A stretch of DNA of 64,000 nucleotides from assembly GCF_008831285.2 (NCBI RefSeq), contig NC_045145.1, positions 21,964,040 to 22,028,039 on the forward strand, read 5' to 3'. Positions 1 through 14,433 of this stretch are shown here, in pieces. This DNA is from Nymphaea colorata. Its lineage: Eukaryota > Streptophyta > Magnoliopsida > Nymphaeales > Nymphaeaceae. A program made the translations under genes and the position numbers. The notes under the pieces were generated by a model, which ran no database searches, was not told the origin of the DNA, and saw nothing but the letters and a program-made list of their open reading frames with translations. How positions within the stretch are numbered: the first letter of the stretch is position 1; every line of letters starts with the position of its first letter.

Positions 1-2253
<2,253 letters not shown>

Positions 2254-2572
2254 CCCTTATGAGTAAGCATGGGCATCGGGCTGGTCCGGTCTGACTCCCG
2301 AAACCTAGGCTCAGGCCCGACCTGACCATTAAAACCCAAGCTCGAACTTGGCTTGGGCCAACCCAATTAAATTAACAAATATATTTTTAATAAAAAATAA
2401 TATATAAATATAATTAATCATAAGAAAATATTATATGTAATTAATAAAATAAATATTTAAAAAATTATCGGGTTCACCTGAGCTAAGCCGATGCCTTTTT
2501 CCAGGCTCGAACCAAATCGAACCAGGTACCGACGGTGGCCTGGCCCGATGCTTAGGCTTACTTATAAGGTTG
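2254..2572. mobile_element. MITE-like element with imperfect terminal inverted repeats
   Basis: The left end (CCTTATGAGTAAGC, then GGCATCGGGC) is mirrored at the right end (GCCCGATGC, then GCTTACTTATAAGG). This gives imperfect inverted repeats of about 30 bp around a roughly 320-bp AT-rich core with no coding capacity. The GC-rich ends rich in GGGC/GCCC match a common style of dispersed plant repeat. I could not define a target-site duplication, so the exact ends and superfamily are open. Confidence 0.55.
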
Positions 2573-2895
2573 AAATTGTGGAGTTGAGAACACTATAATT
2601 TTGGAGAGGATTCATAATTATGATGATGCACCGGGTGCTATTAATATGTTAAAAAAAAATTATATCTCTGATTTTGCATGCTTCCCTAACTAATCTATCT
2701 TTGTAGATAGATATTACGTTCTCTTTATTTTAATAGAAAAAGTGTTAAAATCGAAAGTTTAATGTTTAATCAAATGAACTTTCTAGATAAGCAAAAGCAT
2801 TAGCAGCTCATATGACGCCAAAGGACTTGACCTACGTAACGATAACTACTATTTGGATCAAGTCAAAGTCACGTTAAATAATCTGTTTGTTTGCA

Positions 2896-2903
2896 TATAT
2901 AAA
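2896..2903 (+). promoter_or_regulatory. Probable TATA box of the formin gene
   Basis: A TATATAAA motif lies about 230 bp before the formin ATG, followed by a CT/AC-rich stretch that could hold the transcription start. Its position fits a plant core promoter with a 5' leader of roughly 200 nt. No other motif was assigned. Confidence 0.5.
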
Positions 2904-3127
2904 GGCCTGTTTTCAATTGCCATCTTGAAGGAGTCAAGCCCTGCTGGACTCTGTGGCTGCCTCTTTCTTCCATTACAACACCACACGTTACATTAATGGC
3001 GGCAAACTCTTATAATATTCAGCGTTCCAGGCAGTTGAAGATAAATTAACAGAAGAAAAAGAAAAAAGCCTTCCAAAATTTACGAAGCATTACAGCGAAG
3101 GTCTGAAAGGGGATCCCCATCTCTTAC

Positions 3128-6100
3128 ATGGCTGCAATTCTCTGCCTCCTGGTTCACTTCTCCCTCATGATCTCTCTCAGTACGTCCTCTTCTTCTCCCG
3201 CTTATCCTTCCTTATCGGCATCTGATCACAAGAGCGCCCTGGTGATCACGGCCGTTCTGGGCTCCATCGTCGCCGCCGTCGTCCTCTACCTCATCCTCCT
3301 CTGTCTCCTCCGCGAGCTCGCCGCCTGGCTTGGCCAGACTCGCGGGCTGCAGAGTAGCCAGTCCCCTCTGTTCTCCTTCACCAGGCGCGACTCCTTCAGA
3401 CGTCCCCGGTCTGCGCAGAGGAGCCTGGTCGTCGATGAAAGCGGACTCGATATTCTCTACTGGCGTCAGCTTAGAGTCCAGAACAACGCAAAGAGTGAGA
3501 GGGCTACCCAGGTGGTTCCCCTCCGAACGCCGGGATCCCTCTCTTCGACTTCTCCGGTTTTCCTATCCCACCAGACTAGAGAGGACGAAGTCACGGAGTA
3601 TGAGATGGATCCCGCGCTGATGCCGGCGGCGAACCCAGCACCGTTGCTGGTAAGCGCCCCCAATTCGGCTCCCAAGTCGAAAATGGACTTGAATTTGGTT
3701 CCGACGATCATAGTGGAGGCAAGTTCGGCTTCCCCATCGTTGCCATCGTCACGTCCGCCGCCATCACGACCACAAACAAATCTAGTTCCGGCGCCACCAC
3801 TCCCACTTCCACCAGGCCGTGCCAAGAGATCAAATTCATCTGATCTTCTTCCGCCTCTTCCCTGTTCTGTTCTGAAGCCAATAATGGATGTTAATTTCGC
3901 TGTTACGTTAAAGCCGGACGGGAATTCAGAAGCATCACGTCCTCCACCACCTCTGCCCCCGACAAATCCGATTCCAGGGCCACCACTTCCGCCTCCACCG
4001 GGTGCCAGGAGGAGTCCGGCTCCCCCTCCTCCTTCTGGTAAGGCTTCGACAGTATCACCGCCGACACCACCTCCGCCACTGACAAGTCCACTTCCAGCCC
4101 CATCACTCCCACATCCACCAGGTGCCAAGTACAGATCGGTTCCTCCTCCTAGTAAGGCTCCGACAGTCTCACCACCGCCGCCACCTCGGCCAGCGGCGGC
4201 AACTCCATCTCCGCCCCCTCCTCCCCCTCCTCCTGGTCAGGCTCCGATACTAACACCACCGCCACCAACTCGGTCCCCGCCGCCACCTCCGCCAATGGCA
4301 AATCCAATTCCAACGGCGCCACCACCTCCGCCAATGGCAAATCCAATTCCAACGGCGCCACCACCTCCACCAGGTGCCAAGAAGAGTTCGACTCCTCCCC
4401 CACCTCCTCCTCCCGCTCCTGGAAAGGCTCCGCCAGTACCTCCACCGCCAGGAAAAGGACCACCGGGAGGCGCCCTTGTGAAGCCCAAGCCGGCGGCCAA
4501 GGTAAAGGGAGAAGGAGCGCCGTCTTCATCGGTGTTGCCGGGAAGCTCGCCGGAGCATGAATCGGCGCCACTGGCTAAGTTGAAGCCATTGCACTGGGAG
4601 AAGGTTCCGGCCAACGCCGACCATTCCATGGTGTGGGACAATCTACGGGACGGCTCCTTCAGGTACCCCTCAACCTTCCTCGTGGACCTCCTTTTTTTAA
4701 GTTATTTCTCTACCTATCGTTGTTAGATGACCTTTTAAGAAAGCCAGTCTCATTGCCTCTTTGGTCAATCAGCCCTCCAAGACAAGACATGGTTACTAAG
4801 TTAACGGTAATAATAATGGTTGGATTATAAAGAACATCAAACCAGGGAAAATAAAAAGTAATTTTGTTTTCTGTTTCATTACATCATAGAAAAATTTTGG
4901 AATTTGCTATTGAACAATTATGGAATCTTTGAATATAAACTTGAGCAGAGAAGTCAGCCGCTATACAATTCGTCAACTTCATTCCAGTTAGGTCGCCGGT
5001 CCTTTTCATCGATTATTTTAGCCATATCTACCACCTTGACTGATTCAACATGATAAACAAATGAACATGTTTGGGGGCCCTAGATTACTTTAATGACCTG
5101 AAAAAACCCTAATTCCCATTCCACGGGACAAAATGGAAATTTTTGGCTTTGCTTATTTTTGTTAACGTTTTTCTCGCGTTCGGAAAAGCTTTTTTAAGTG
5201 TCAATTTCAACTGTCCTTCAAACACATTTCAAATACTCATTGGACATATTCTCCTATTGCAGCTTTGACGATGAATTAATGGAAGCTCTGTTTGGCTACA
5301 AAGACACCACCACAAAGGCGGCGGCGCCGACGACCGCGCCCACCTTGTCCTCCAAACCTAACCCACCTGCCAGCCAAGGCCCTCAATCAACCTTCATACT
5401 TGACCCACGCAAGTCACAGAACATAGCCATAGTCCTGCGCTCCTTGGGCGCATCCCGCCAAGCAATCATGGACTCACTCCTCCAAGGCAAAGGCCTTTCC
5501 GGCGAGACACTTGAGAAGCTAGCCGGAATCGCACCCACCCTGGAGGAGCAGTCCGCCATCCGAAACCACCCTGCCAGCGACGCAGCCCAGCTAGCAGACG
5601 CCGAATCCTTTCTCTACCACCTCCTCACTGCCGTGCCGACAGCATTCCGGCGGGTTGAGGCAATGCATTTCCGATCAAACTACGAACCGGAGATCCTCAC
5701 TCTCAAGAAGAGCCTCCAGACACTGGAGCTCGCTAGCAGAGAGTTGAGGAACTGTGACCTATTCTTCAAACTGCTTGAGGTCGTGTTGAAGGCAGGAAAT
5801 CGAATGAACGCCGGCACGGAGCGGGGGAACGCTCAGGCTTTTAATCTCGTGACACTGCGTAAGCTCGCCGACGTGAAGAGCACGGACGGCAAGACCACGC
5901 TTCTGTACTTTGTGGTGCAAGAAGTTATCCGTTACGAAGGAAGACGATGCGTCGCCAACCGGAATCAAAGCGTCCTGGTCACTGGCGCTAGCAGTAAGGA
6001 GGAAAGGGAGAACGAGCACTTGAAGCTCGGATTGCCAGTAGTCAGTGGGCTTAGTAATGACCTTGCCAATGTCAAAAGCGCTGCCGGAATCGATTATGAG

Positions 6101-6556
6101 TTCATCTCTGGTTGCTGCGACAGACTCGGAGCTCAAATGGGTGTGATCAAGAAGTTCGTGTGGAGTTTGGGTGGTGATGGTGGTGAATTCAAGGAGGAGA
6201 TGATGAGGTTTGTGGAGGCCGCAGAGGCTGAGATGAAGGAGATGAAGGAAGAACAGAAGAGGGTCTTGCAGTCTGTCAAGAAGACGACGGAATACTACCA
6301 TGCCAGTGCGTCGAAGGGTCGGACTGAGAACTTGTTGCAGTTGTTTGTTATAGTTAAGGATTTCCTGAACATGGTTGATCAGGTGTGTGCTGAGATAGGA
6401 AGGGGCTTACAGAAGAAGAAGAGTACTGGGACGGCTTCGCCGCCCGGCGGCCGACTAGAAAGGACTCCGACGAGGTTCGCGAACTTGCCGGCGCATTTCT
6501 TGACAGACAATTTAAGAACTTCAACAGATTCAGACGATGATTTTGAAGACGACTGA
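3128..6556 (+). CDS. Class I formin-like protein (FH1-FH2 actin nucleator)
   Basis: Two exons, 3128-4662 and 5263-6556, joined in phase (GT at 4663, AG at 5261-5262), give 942 aa. Residues 1-22 form a signal peptide. Residues 37-62 form a transmembrane helix (ALVITAVLGSIVAAVV...). Residues about 180-470 are the FH1 region, with many PPPPP runs that bind profilin. The FH2 domain runs from about residue 482 (LAKLKPLHWEKV) to about 900, and includes the conserved GNRMNAGTERGNAQAFNL block. Plant class I formins sit in the plasma membrane and nucleate or bundle actin next to the cell wall; that role is family knowledge. The exposed segment between signal peptide and membrane helix is only about 14 residues and lacks the extensin-like Pro-rich stretch seen in many class I members. 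The C-terminus is acidic (DSDDDFEDD). The start is the first ATG before the signal peptide. Confidence 0.95.
4289..4366 (+). repeat. In-frame 39-bp tandem duplication in the FH1 region
   Basis: A 39-bp unit beginning CCGCCAATGGCAAATCC occurs twice in direct tandem with no difference seen. It encodes 13 residues around PPMANPIPTAPPP. The reading frame is kept, so it adds one extra proline-rich block to the formin FH1 domain. Such repeats often vary in copy number between alleles. Confidence 0.9.
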
Positions 6557-7251
6557 CAGTATATCATTTCGAGTCGGCATTTATTTCATTTTTGTTGGGG
6601 AAAACAAGAGAGGCAGGGGTACACCTCCATTTTTTTAATCTGTAAATAGGGCAACCCTTGCATTACAAGGGAAAGATTGAAGCCAGTAATTGCTTTAGTG
6701 AATTGCTTCTTACCTTTTTTTAATGTTATGTTGATATATAGAACTCCAAGATCATGTATGATGCTTAGCGTTGGGGTTGGTACAGTTTTGATCTTCTTAA
6801 TTTGAATTAGTATGAATGACAGCTCTACATTGAAATATAGAACCCCATTCAATTAATTTCCAGTGATATATAACTAAAACTGGGTTATAAACAATGACAG
6901 TATTTTAATTCCTTCCGCTAGCATATATGACCATATTGTTTATGGAATAAATTAATAAATATATTTGGGAACGAAGGTATATGCTAACACTTATTCTGCC
7001 ACTGATCAAAAAATATATATAGCACTTCTTAAGTAATTGAAGATCTGATGATGTGCACTAGCAGAAACTGCATTAATTAAGTCGTCATTTTGTGATCATT
7101 AACTATTAATCCGAAAATAATACATTTTTAAGTTAATTACTACTTACTGCATTCAATCTGATTTAACAAATGTAAGATGAACCATCGCAGGTGATAAGCA
7201 AGTTGTAAGAGGGAAAGTAAACGAGGGTGTGAAATTAAATACCGTAGATCA
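6557..7251. other. Formin 3' flank and intergenic sequence
   Basis: AT-rich sequence after the formin stop codon that should contain the 3' UTR. I see no further gene before the retrotransposon LTR. Small open frames here have no recognisable motif. Confidence 0.6.
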
Positions 7252-7824
7252 TGTAGGCGAAAATGTGGGCCCTAGATATAATTTAGATTCAAACCGAAAT
7301 AATTTATGCAGAGAAAAACCGTTAGAGTCTCGAATGTCCAAAATAATTTTCAATAATAAACTTGACAAAGTTGACTTAATAAAAACTTGTTAACCAAGCC
7401 AATTAATTTCACAAAGTGAGCTTAACTAAGGAATGATGTAAAGTATGTACCAATGAAACTTTAAATAATACACTTCTATTACTTGTTAAAATGAAACTGG
7501 AAGGGCTATAAGAACTCACATCAACTAACTCACATAGTAAGCTAAAACCCAAACACTTAACGCCCTTGCACTTGAGTACACACTTGAAAAAACAGCTCAT
7601 GAAGTGAGCACACAACATCACTCAACTTGCTAGATTTCATGCATTACACAATGGCCAGCACTCCTATCTATAGGGAGGACTAGTGTGGTGGAAGAATCCA
7701 CCAAATTCTATAATTTTTTTTTTAACCTTTAATCATTACATTTAAGCACCATCTTTTAAAAAAGAGGTTCACAACTCTTGAGTCTTCTAGATTCTTTCAA
7801 GAGAGTTGGATATGACTCTGTACA
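7252..7824 (-). repeat. 3' LTR of the copia element
   Basis: It is homologous along its whole length to 11739-12281, with many substitutions and small indels. It begins TGTAGGC and ends TGTACA on the + strand. The promoter-like motif of the other LTR is changed here (CTATCTATAG instead of CTATTTATAG). Confidence 0.92.
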
Positions 7825-8099
7825 ATCTTCCCATCATTACTGACTCTCTACTCATGTCTCTTAGCATTCTTCTAAGCTTGGTGAATGTTTGCATTGACAA
7901 GTCTTTGGTAAATATGTCAGCGACTTGATCTTCTGAAATGATTGGCTGCAACTAAATCTCTCATTTGAGTACATTCTCTCTAATAAAATGATGTTCCACC
8001 TCTATATGTTTTGTTCAAGCATGAAAGACCGGATTATCTGCAAATCTAATTTGATTATTGTAATAGAGTCTTACTGTATAATCCATATCTTATTTAATG

Positions 8100-8400
8100 T
8101 CTTTCAGAAGATGCATCAACCACACACATTCTTGTGCTGCTTGAGATGCTTTTTTCTACTTTACTTTTGTTGTAGATAGTGAAACTGTAAGATGTCTCTT
8201 ATTCTACCATGAAATTGCACAACTTTTAAGACTGAATGTATATCCAGTGGTCGATCTTCGAGTCGACAAGTCTCCAGTATAATCTGCATCACAATGACCA
8301 ACAATTTGACAAATTGGTTCTCTTTTATAAAGTATACTAAAGCCAGAAGTTCATTTAACATACCTTAATATTCTTTCTACTGCTTTTAAATGTGGCTTCC
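8100..8400 (-). pseudogene. copia RNase H remnant
   Basis: The - strand around 8120-8180 reads LSTTKVEKKASQAAQECVWLMHLL once frames are followed. This is the end of the copia RNase H domain (consensus STTKAEYxAxxxAxxExxWL). In-frame stops and shifts break it. It is the last coding part before the 3' LTR, as expected. Confidence 0.8.
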
Positions 8401-8744
8401 TTAGAGTTTGCATCAATCTGCTCACAACACCAACTACATAGGCAATACTTGGTATTCATAATGTTAAGGAGATTAAGCTTCCAACTAGTTACGGGTATAT
8501 AGTAACATCTTCTAACTTGTCTCATTCATCAATTATAAGTTTCACATTTATTTCAATTGGTGTTGAAATAGGTTTGCAATTGAGCATTAAGTCATGAACG
8601 TACTTCTTTTGACTTAAAAATAAACATTTAGATTCATAATCAATTTTCAATCCAAAGAAGTGTCATAACTTCCCCAACTCATTTCGTTTTGAATCTCACC
8701 GTAAGATGTTCATGAATGAGATTAATGTCTTCATTGTCATCTTT

Positions 8745-9147
8745 AGTAATATTTAAATCATCAACATAAATTAACAAAATAGTAATTTTTATACCTCTTG
8801 TCTTGATGAAGAGACTTGATTCTGCTGAGGCAACTTGAAATCCACTAACCACCTAAAATTTAGCTATTTTATCGTATCATGCTCTGGATGATTGTTGCAA
8901 TCCATAGAGTGATTTTCTTAGCTTGCAGACAGTCTGGCTTGTTTGGAGATTTAAATCTTTCAGGTTGCTCTATATAAATTTCATGATCGAGATCTCCATA
9001 CAAGAAAGCATTTTTCATATCCATTTGCCATAGCTTCCAAGAATTGCTTGCAGAAATAACTATCAGCATACATACATATGTGATCTTCACAACAAGACTA
9101 AAAGTTTCTTCAAAGTCAATGTCATATTGCTGTGAAAATTCTCTCAT
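8745..9147 (-). pseudogene. copia reverse transcriptase remnant
   Basis: The - strand frame at 9147-8869 contains QQYDIDFEETFSLVVK, then QMDMKNAFLYGDL and EIYIEQPERF, the diagnostic copia RT N-terminal motifs. The YVDD catalytic box is readable at 8768-8757 in a separate frame (LIYVDDLNITKDD). The frame is broken between the two, so no functional polymerase can be made. Confidence 0.92.
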
Positions 9148-9899
9148 GGCTATTGAGCCTTATATCTATCGACTGCGCCATTTGCCTTTCATTTTATTTT
9201 ATAAACCCACTTACGAGTAAGGGGCTTTACTCCTACAGGCTTTGGATGAACTCCCAAGTCTATGCTCTAATGCCTTCATTTCATCTTTCATTGCAACTTG
9301 TCATTTTTCAACATCTTTTGCTTTTTCAAAAAAAAGCCCATCTTGATCTCCTCCATGATGGCAAAGTCTGCATTTGCATACTTGGGTTTTAGTTTCAGTA
9401 CTCTTGTTGATCTTCTTAGTGTTATAGGTGCTCCTTATGGTTCTACAAGTTGTGATGGTTTTCCTTCTTTTTTACTTCGTTGTTGAACATAACTAACTGT
9501 TGTTCTCCATGGATTTGCTTGTTCTTCTTGTCTTGGGCTATGTTCAAGTTTTTGAACTTGTTTATGTAATCGCCTTGCTTCAATTTTTTTTGGCTTTGGC
9601 TTTGACTTTTCTTCATTCATCTCAAATTATATTTTATTTTAAACATCTCTGTAAAAAACTGGAGAGTTTAGAAATGCATTCTTCTCTTCTTACCACAAAG
9701 ATGACATTGCGAGAAACATGAACTTGTCATGTGCTAGGATCAGTATATCTTCATCTCTTTTAATACAGATCATGTCCAACAAAGGCACACCTCTATGCCA
9801 TCTTGTTGAACTTGGTCAAGTGCTCCTTAGATAAAAAACATAACATACACAATCAAATATTCTAAAATAACTTACAAATGGTTTTTTTATGGAGTATTT

Positions 9900-10400
9900 C
9901 ATATAGATACATAAAATTAGATCTCGACAATGGTAATCGACTAATTATGTGTACAGCACGGTACTAACACACTCGGTCCAAAATTTTGGTGGCATGTTAT
10001 TCGCATGCATCATGCTTCAGCATGTTACTGCTATGTGATGATTCTTTCGTTGTGCCACTTCATTTTGCTGAGGCGTATAGGCACATGTAAATTGCCTTTG
10101 AATACCATGTTGCTTTGTGCATGTCATAAAGATGTCAGATGTTTATTCACCACCATTATCGATTTGTAGAAACTAAATTCTATACTCAAGTTCCTTTCTC
10201 ACCATCTGGTGAAACTCCTTAAACTTTTAACGTGCTTCAAACTTTTCTTTCATTAAATAAACATAAGTATATCTCAAAAAATCATCAATAAATGTGATAA
10301 AAAACTACTTACCTCCAACTGATAGGTCTACTACTTTCTCGAATATATTTGAGTGCACAAGCTCGAATGATGTTTTGACTTTATATTTTAATTATTTGAA
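9900..10400 (-). pseudogene. copia integrase remnant
   Basis: On the - strand near 10090-10020 the reading is FTCAYTPQQNEVAQRKNHHI. It corresponds to the copia integrase signature YTPQQNGVAERKNRH, with G changed to E. The following sequence matches the stretch after this motif (MHANNMPPKFW). Frames are interrupted. This is the catalytic-core end of a dead integrase. Confidence 0.85.
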
Positions 10401-10407
10401 TGACCAC

Positions 10408-10707
10408 TTATATACTTTTCCATTTTGACATCTGTAAGTTGTTTGTTCGTACTGCATGCTTTGGCAAACCAATCAGTTGTCTTTTATTAGACATCTTTCG
10501 GAGTTTGTTATATCCAACATGAGCGAGTCTCTCATGCCAAATAAGTTGTGGTACAAACAATAAGTTCTTCGTCTTTTCTAAAATATGATATCGTAAAATC
10601 AGGTTTTTACCAAGGTTAGTTACAACCTCTATTTCTCCAATATGTGTCATATGATTTGAGCATCCAGAATCAATTGTCCAATCAATTTGATAATTGACTT
10701 TTTCCAC
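10408..10707 (-). pseudogene. copia protease and GAG-pre-integrase remnant
   Basis: The open stretch of 99 codons contains WTIDSGCSNHMT, the aspartic protease active-site block (usual DSGAS/C-NHM). It then contains WHERLAHVGYNKLRKM, the GAG-pre-integrase zinc-finger region (usual WHxRLGHxxxxxL). The normal distance between the two blocks is shortened, which suggests an internal deletion. Confidence 0.9.
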
Positions 10708-10859
10708 TTTTTCTTTTACAAGTTTTATTTGAGCAGAATTACATCTTTCATCTTTCTTTTTTAATATCCTCTTTAACTTTCATTAAGTACAGAAACGAAC
10801 TTTTCTGTACAGTCTCATTAGCTCCCTCATGTTGTTTACTTGTCGTAACTGCATTTCCT

Positions 10860-11495
10860 TCATCTATTTTGACTTTGCAGTCACGAGCAAAATAACTCAA
10901 GTTTTCACATCTAAAACACTTCTTCTTTGGTCTCCACTGCTATGTAGTTTCTCTTGTTTTATTTTTTATATTTTTCTTTTTCTTTTTGCTAATGATCTTA
11001 CTTTGAGACCTAATGACAGGCTTAGCAGGTCAACGTGATCTCTGATATTTACTAAACAAAGTTTTCTCATTATTTACTTTGAGTGAAAACCCAATGATTT
11101 GCTTTGCTAATGTTTTTTGATTGATCAAAAGATTCTCTGACTCCAATAAAGTTGGTTGAACTGGCCAGTCTTGAACACCAATTATAAAATTGCTAAATTC
11201 TGGATGAAGTCCACGAACAAGAATTCTCTGCATATGGGTCTCACTAATTTTAGACTTAGGATTAATTTGAAAATCTCCCTATGGATTTTATAAAATCTGC
11301 TATCAACATGTTTGCTTGAGTTAATATAACTAATTTATTTTTTAACAGTTGTAGGCGTACGTCATTAGCTCGAGAAAATAGTGTTACAAAAGCATCCCAT
11401 GTTTCTTTAGAAGTTTTAGCATAACGTATATGCTCAAATAAATCCTTCTCAATTGATATCTTAGTTGCAAATAGAGTTTTTCCTTCTTTGTTCAT
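10860..11495 (-). pseudogene. copia gag remnant with altered zinc knuckle
   Basis: Frames at 11495-11262 (KETWDAFVTLFSRANDVRLQLLKNKL) and 11233-11030 (RILVRGLHPEFSNFI) are pieces of the copia gag. They are followed near 10920-10880 by a knuckle reading CFRCENLSYFARDC. The CX2CX4HX4C pattern has Tyr in place of the His, so the zinc site is lost. Pieces lie in different frames. Confidence 0.88.
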
Positions 11496-11738
11496 TCATT
11501 TCTTCTTAGCTTTCTCATGAACAGAAATATTTATGTCTGATCTCGATACTATATCTATAATTCTTGTCCTAAAAGATATGACTCTATGCAAGATTTCCAA
11601 TAACCATAATTGTTATTGTTAAATTTTTAAATATTATTTAATGCAACGGCTAATGTCACCATAATCTCAGAATATAATTAACCAAAATAATCTCACTATT
11701 AAACCGACCTTTAGATTGAACTTCTCTCTTATATCAAT

Positions 11739-12281
11739 TGTAGGCAAAAATGTGGACCCTAGATATAACTTAGATATAAACCCGAATAATTTATGTGGAG
11801 AAAAACCGATAGAGTCTCGATGTCCAAAATAATTCTCAATAATAAACTTGACAAAGTTGGCTTAGTAAAAACTCATTAACCAAGCCAACAAAGTTCACAA
11901 AATGAACTTAGCTAAACAATGATGTAAAATATGCACCAAGAAGACTTTAAATAATACACTTCTATTACTTATTAAAATGAAACTTAAAAGGAGTATAAGA
12001 ACTCACCTCAACTAACTGACATAGTGAGCTAATGCCCAAACAACCCTTGCACTTGAACACACACTTGAAAACAACCCACTTTACTATATTTTATGCATTA
12101 TACGATGGCCAGCACTCCTATTTATAGGGAGGATTAGTGGTGGTGGAAGAATACACATAATCCTATATTTATAAAAAAAAACCTTTTAATCATTACAATT
12201 AAGCATAATCTTTTAAAAAGGAGGCTCATAGCTCTTGAGTCTTCTCGACTCTTCCAAGAGAGTCGGTGATGAAACTTTACA
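11739..12281 (-). repeat. 5' LTR of the copia element
   Basis: This is the LTR upstream of gag on the - strand. It contains CTATAAATAG on the - strand at 12127-12118, a good TATA box in the place expected for the LTR promoter. It starts TGTAGGC and ends TTTACA on the + strand. Confidence 0.92.
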
Positions 12282-14433
12282 GATCGAGTGTCAATCTCAC
12301 CACTTTTGTACGGGGTGACCACAGAGCTGAGCTGACTATTCTTTTGCCCTTTACTCTTACTTTGCCTTACTCTTAATAATTTGCAATTGAATCACGTTTT
12401 TGTTGTCTTAAGAGAATAAACACATTACTTGCATGGAGAAATGATTCACGATGATCACAATGCCAAATCAAATCCTCTCTACTAAAAATAAGTACCTCGT
12501 GACCCACATATCTATGCTTAATTTTATCAAGAAAACTTGGTATTTGCCATGCATGTTCGAGCAAATGCGCTGGTTCTGTGTACTTTCAAAACATGATAAA
12601 TCACAGTTCAAGTTGAAGACGATTTTTTGTCATGATATAGCAACATAAAAGAGAAAGAACATCATTTCATACTTATTTAATTTTTCATAGAGCGCGGCGA
12701 TTTTCCTTCATCAATCTAGCACCCTTCACTGTAAATTCGAAGCAAATCCATCAGGCTCGACTTTACTGTACTTGGGGATTTAAGCTTTGAGTTTCTGTTT
12801 AGAAAAAATATATTTTATGGGCAGATATGATTTTTTTTTTTTTTAAAGTTGGAAATCGACCAAACTTTTTTATACATTGAAAAGCAATTTCTTTTATGCA
12901 TTGGAAAACACGTGAAGATCAGAAGATCTCGTGTATAATTAATTTTCAAGGAGAAAAAATCAAACTCTTATATACGCAAGATCAACAACAATGCGAGAGA
13001 CTCGAGTCCACGATAACACCTTTCTATGAATATAGAAAAGATCTTCCTTTCGACAAAAAACAAAAAAAGTTGAGCAAATTAAAGAGACAGAGAGGGAAGC
13101 AAGGAGGAAACGACGCCAAGGTGAATTTCCAAATATGTGCACTGCTTCTCCCAAAACCACCACTTTGCTTGGGGGAATTCTCGTGTCAAATAATGGAAAG
13201 GCGAGGACCTTTCCGTCGTTCTACTGTAATGGCTGCTGAGTGGACACCAGACTACGTTAGACTGCTGAACAGACGAAACGGAATCTCTGGTCTTCACGAC
13301 AGCGGCGGTGAGTTTGAAGAACAAGCCCCTCACTTCCCTCGAAAGGGTTTCCAAGAAGGGATTCTTCCTGCTAGCGATCGCCACGTGGCGTCTTTTGGCT
13401 TGTGCAAAAAGATTAGGCCGCGTTCTAAGACTTCCACGTGGAATCCCATGGAAGCGTTGCGGCTACGCATCTCGGAAAAGAGTTTAGGGAAAATTCTCTG
13501 GGAAAATCTTCACTTTGTGCAATTTTGTCTTTTGAAGCCATTTATTTATTTTTTTAATTTATTAAACAACAATGTAAAAGATTTCTTTTCTAACAGCAAG
13601 GCACAAATAGATAGTATAAAAGTTACCGTTTTTTTTTTCTTCCGGTGTGAAAATTAGCCATTCATTCCATGTGTTTGGTAGGAAAAAAAAAGCTTTTTCG
13701 AGGTGACATTTTTTGTGACAAAGACTTCATCGAAAAATGCTGAGATTTTCCCCCACCACAATTGAAACAGACCCCACAAAAAGTGAAAATAAAAAAATAA
13801 GAGGAAAAGAAGCCTCTGCTAGATTAAGTTTGACAATCAGTTTCTCTCTTTTTTTTTTCACATGACATGAAATTTTCTTGAAAGTCACAGGCAAAATTAA
13901 CTCAGAAGGTCATTGTCCTATTCTCAATTTGGGAAATAATTCTATAGTTATATTTTTGAAAATTTTTAATTTATTTCATATAAAAATTTATGAAAAATAT
14001 TGTTGGTTCCCATGTACTTCCACTTACCCAACTAAAAAATTCTGATTCCGCCCTTTATTTAAACTAAAATGTTACTTGGATTCATATGAAGGAAACCTTC
14101 TGCCATGCTTTAGCGGGAAAAGAGCTGCTTTCCTAAGAAAGAAAGTCGAATCAAACACAGCCTACCGAAAGGTAGGCGAGATGAGAACTGCTGTTGACGT
14201 GGAAAAGTGCCATTGGTGGCTTCTTGTTCAGGCGACTCATTGGTAAACAAGGAAGAGAAAGGAATATGGAGGAGAAAAGAGATAAACGGAAAAAGAAAAG
14301 AAGGGAAGGAAAATTGGAAGAGAACGTGAGGTGTCGAAGGTGAGCGTCCCGTCTCTCTGCGACGAAGAGGAGCCAAGTGAGGAGAGGGAGACGAAAGCCC
14401 GTCATCCTCTCCTTCCTCTTCTTCTTCTTCTTG
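12282..14433. other. Intergenic sequence and DUF760 5' flank
   Basis: No supported gene. An open frame of 253 codons at 12896-13657 (+) and one of 101 codons on the other strand (13384-13079) overlap in a somewhat GC-richer patch, but neither shows a family motif. The last few hundred bases are purine-rich and then CT-rich and probably hold the DUF760 promoter and 5' leader. Confidence 0.5.

Larger units (their letters stand above)
7252..12281 (-). mobile_element. Degenerate Ty1/copia LTR retrotransposon
   Basis: Two related LTRs, TG...CA (7252-7824 and 11739-12281), flank about 3.9 kb of internal sequence read on the - strand, so the right LTR is the 5' LTR. The flanking bases are GATCA on the left and GATCG on the right, a 5-bp target duplication with one mismatch. 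The sequence just inside the 5' LTR (TTGATATAAGAG on the - strand) resembles a tRNA-Met-type primer site. A purine-rich stretch sits inside the 3' LTR. The gene order gag, protease, integrase, RT, RNase H is that of copia elements. Many stops, frameshifts and divergent LTRs show an old, inactive copy. Confidence 0.95.

Noticed and set aside
3466-4641. Long - strand open frames (up to 220 codons) rich in Gly/Val opposite the formin FH1 region
   Set aside because: They are the antisense reading of CCN-proline codons in a real exon; no start context, motif or splice support.
12896-13657. 253-codon + strand open frame
   Set aside because: No family motif, mixed composition, Phe-rich AT-coded tail and an overlapping 101-codon frame on the other strand; it may be chance. 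Homology search would decide.
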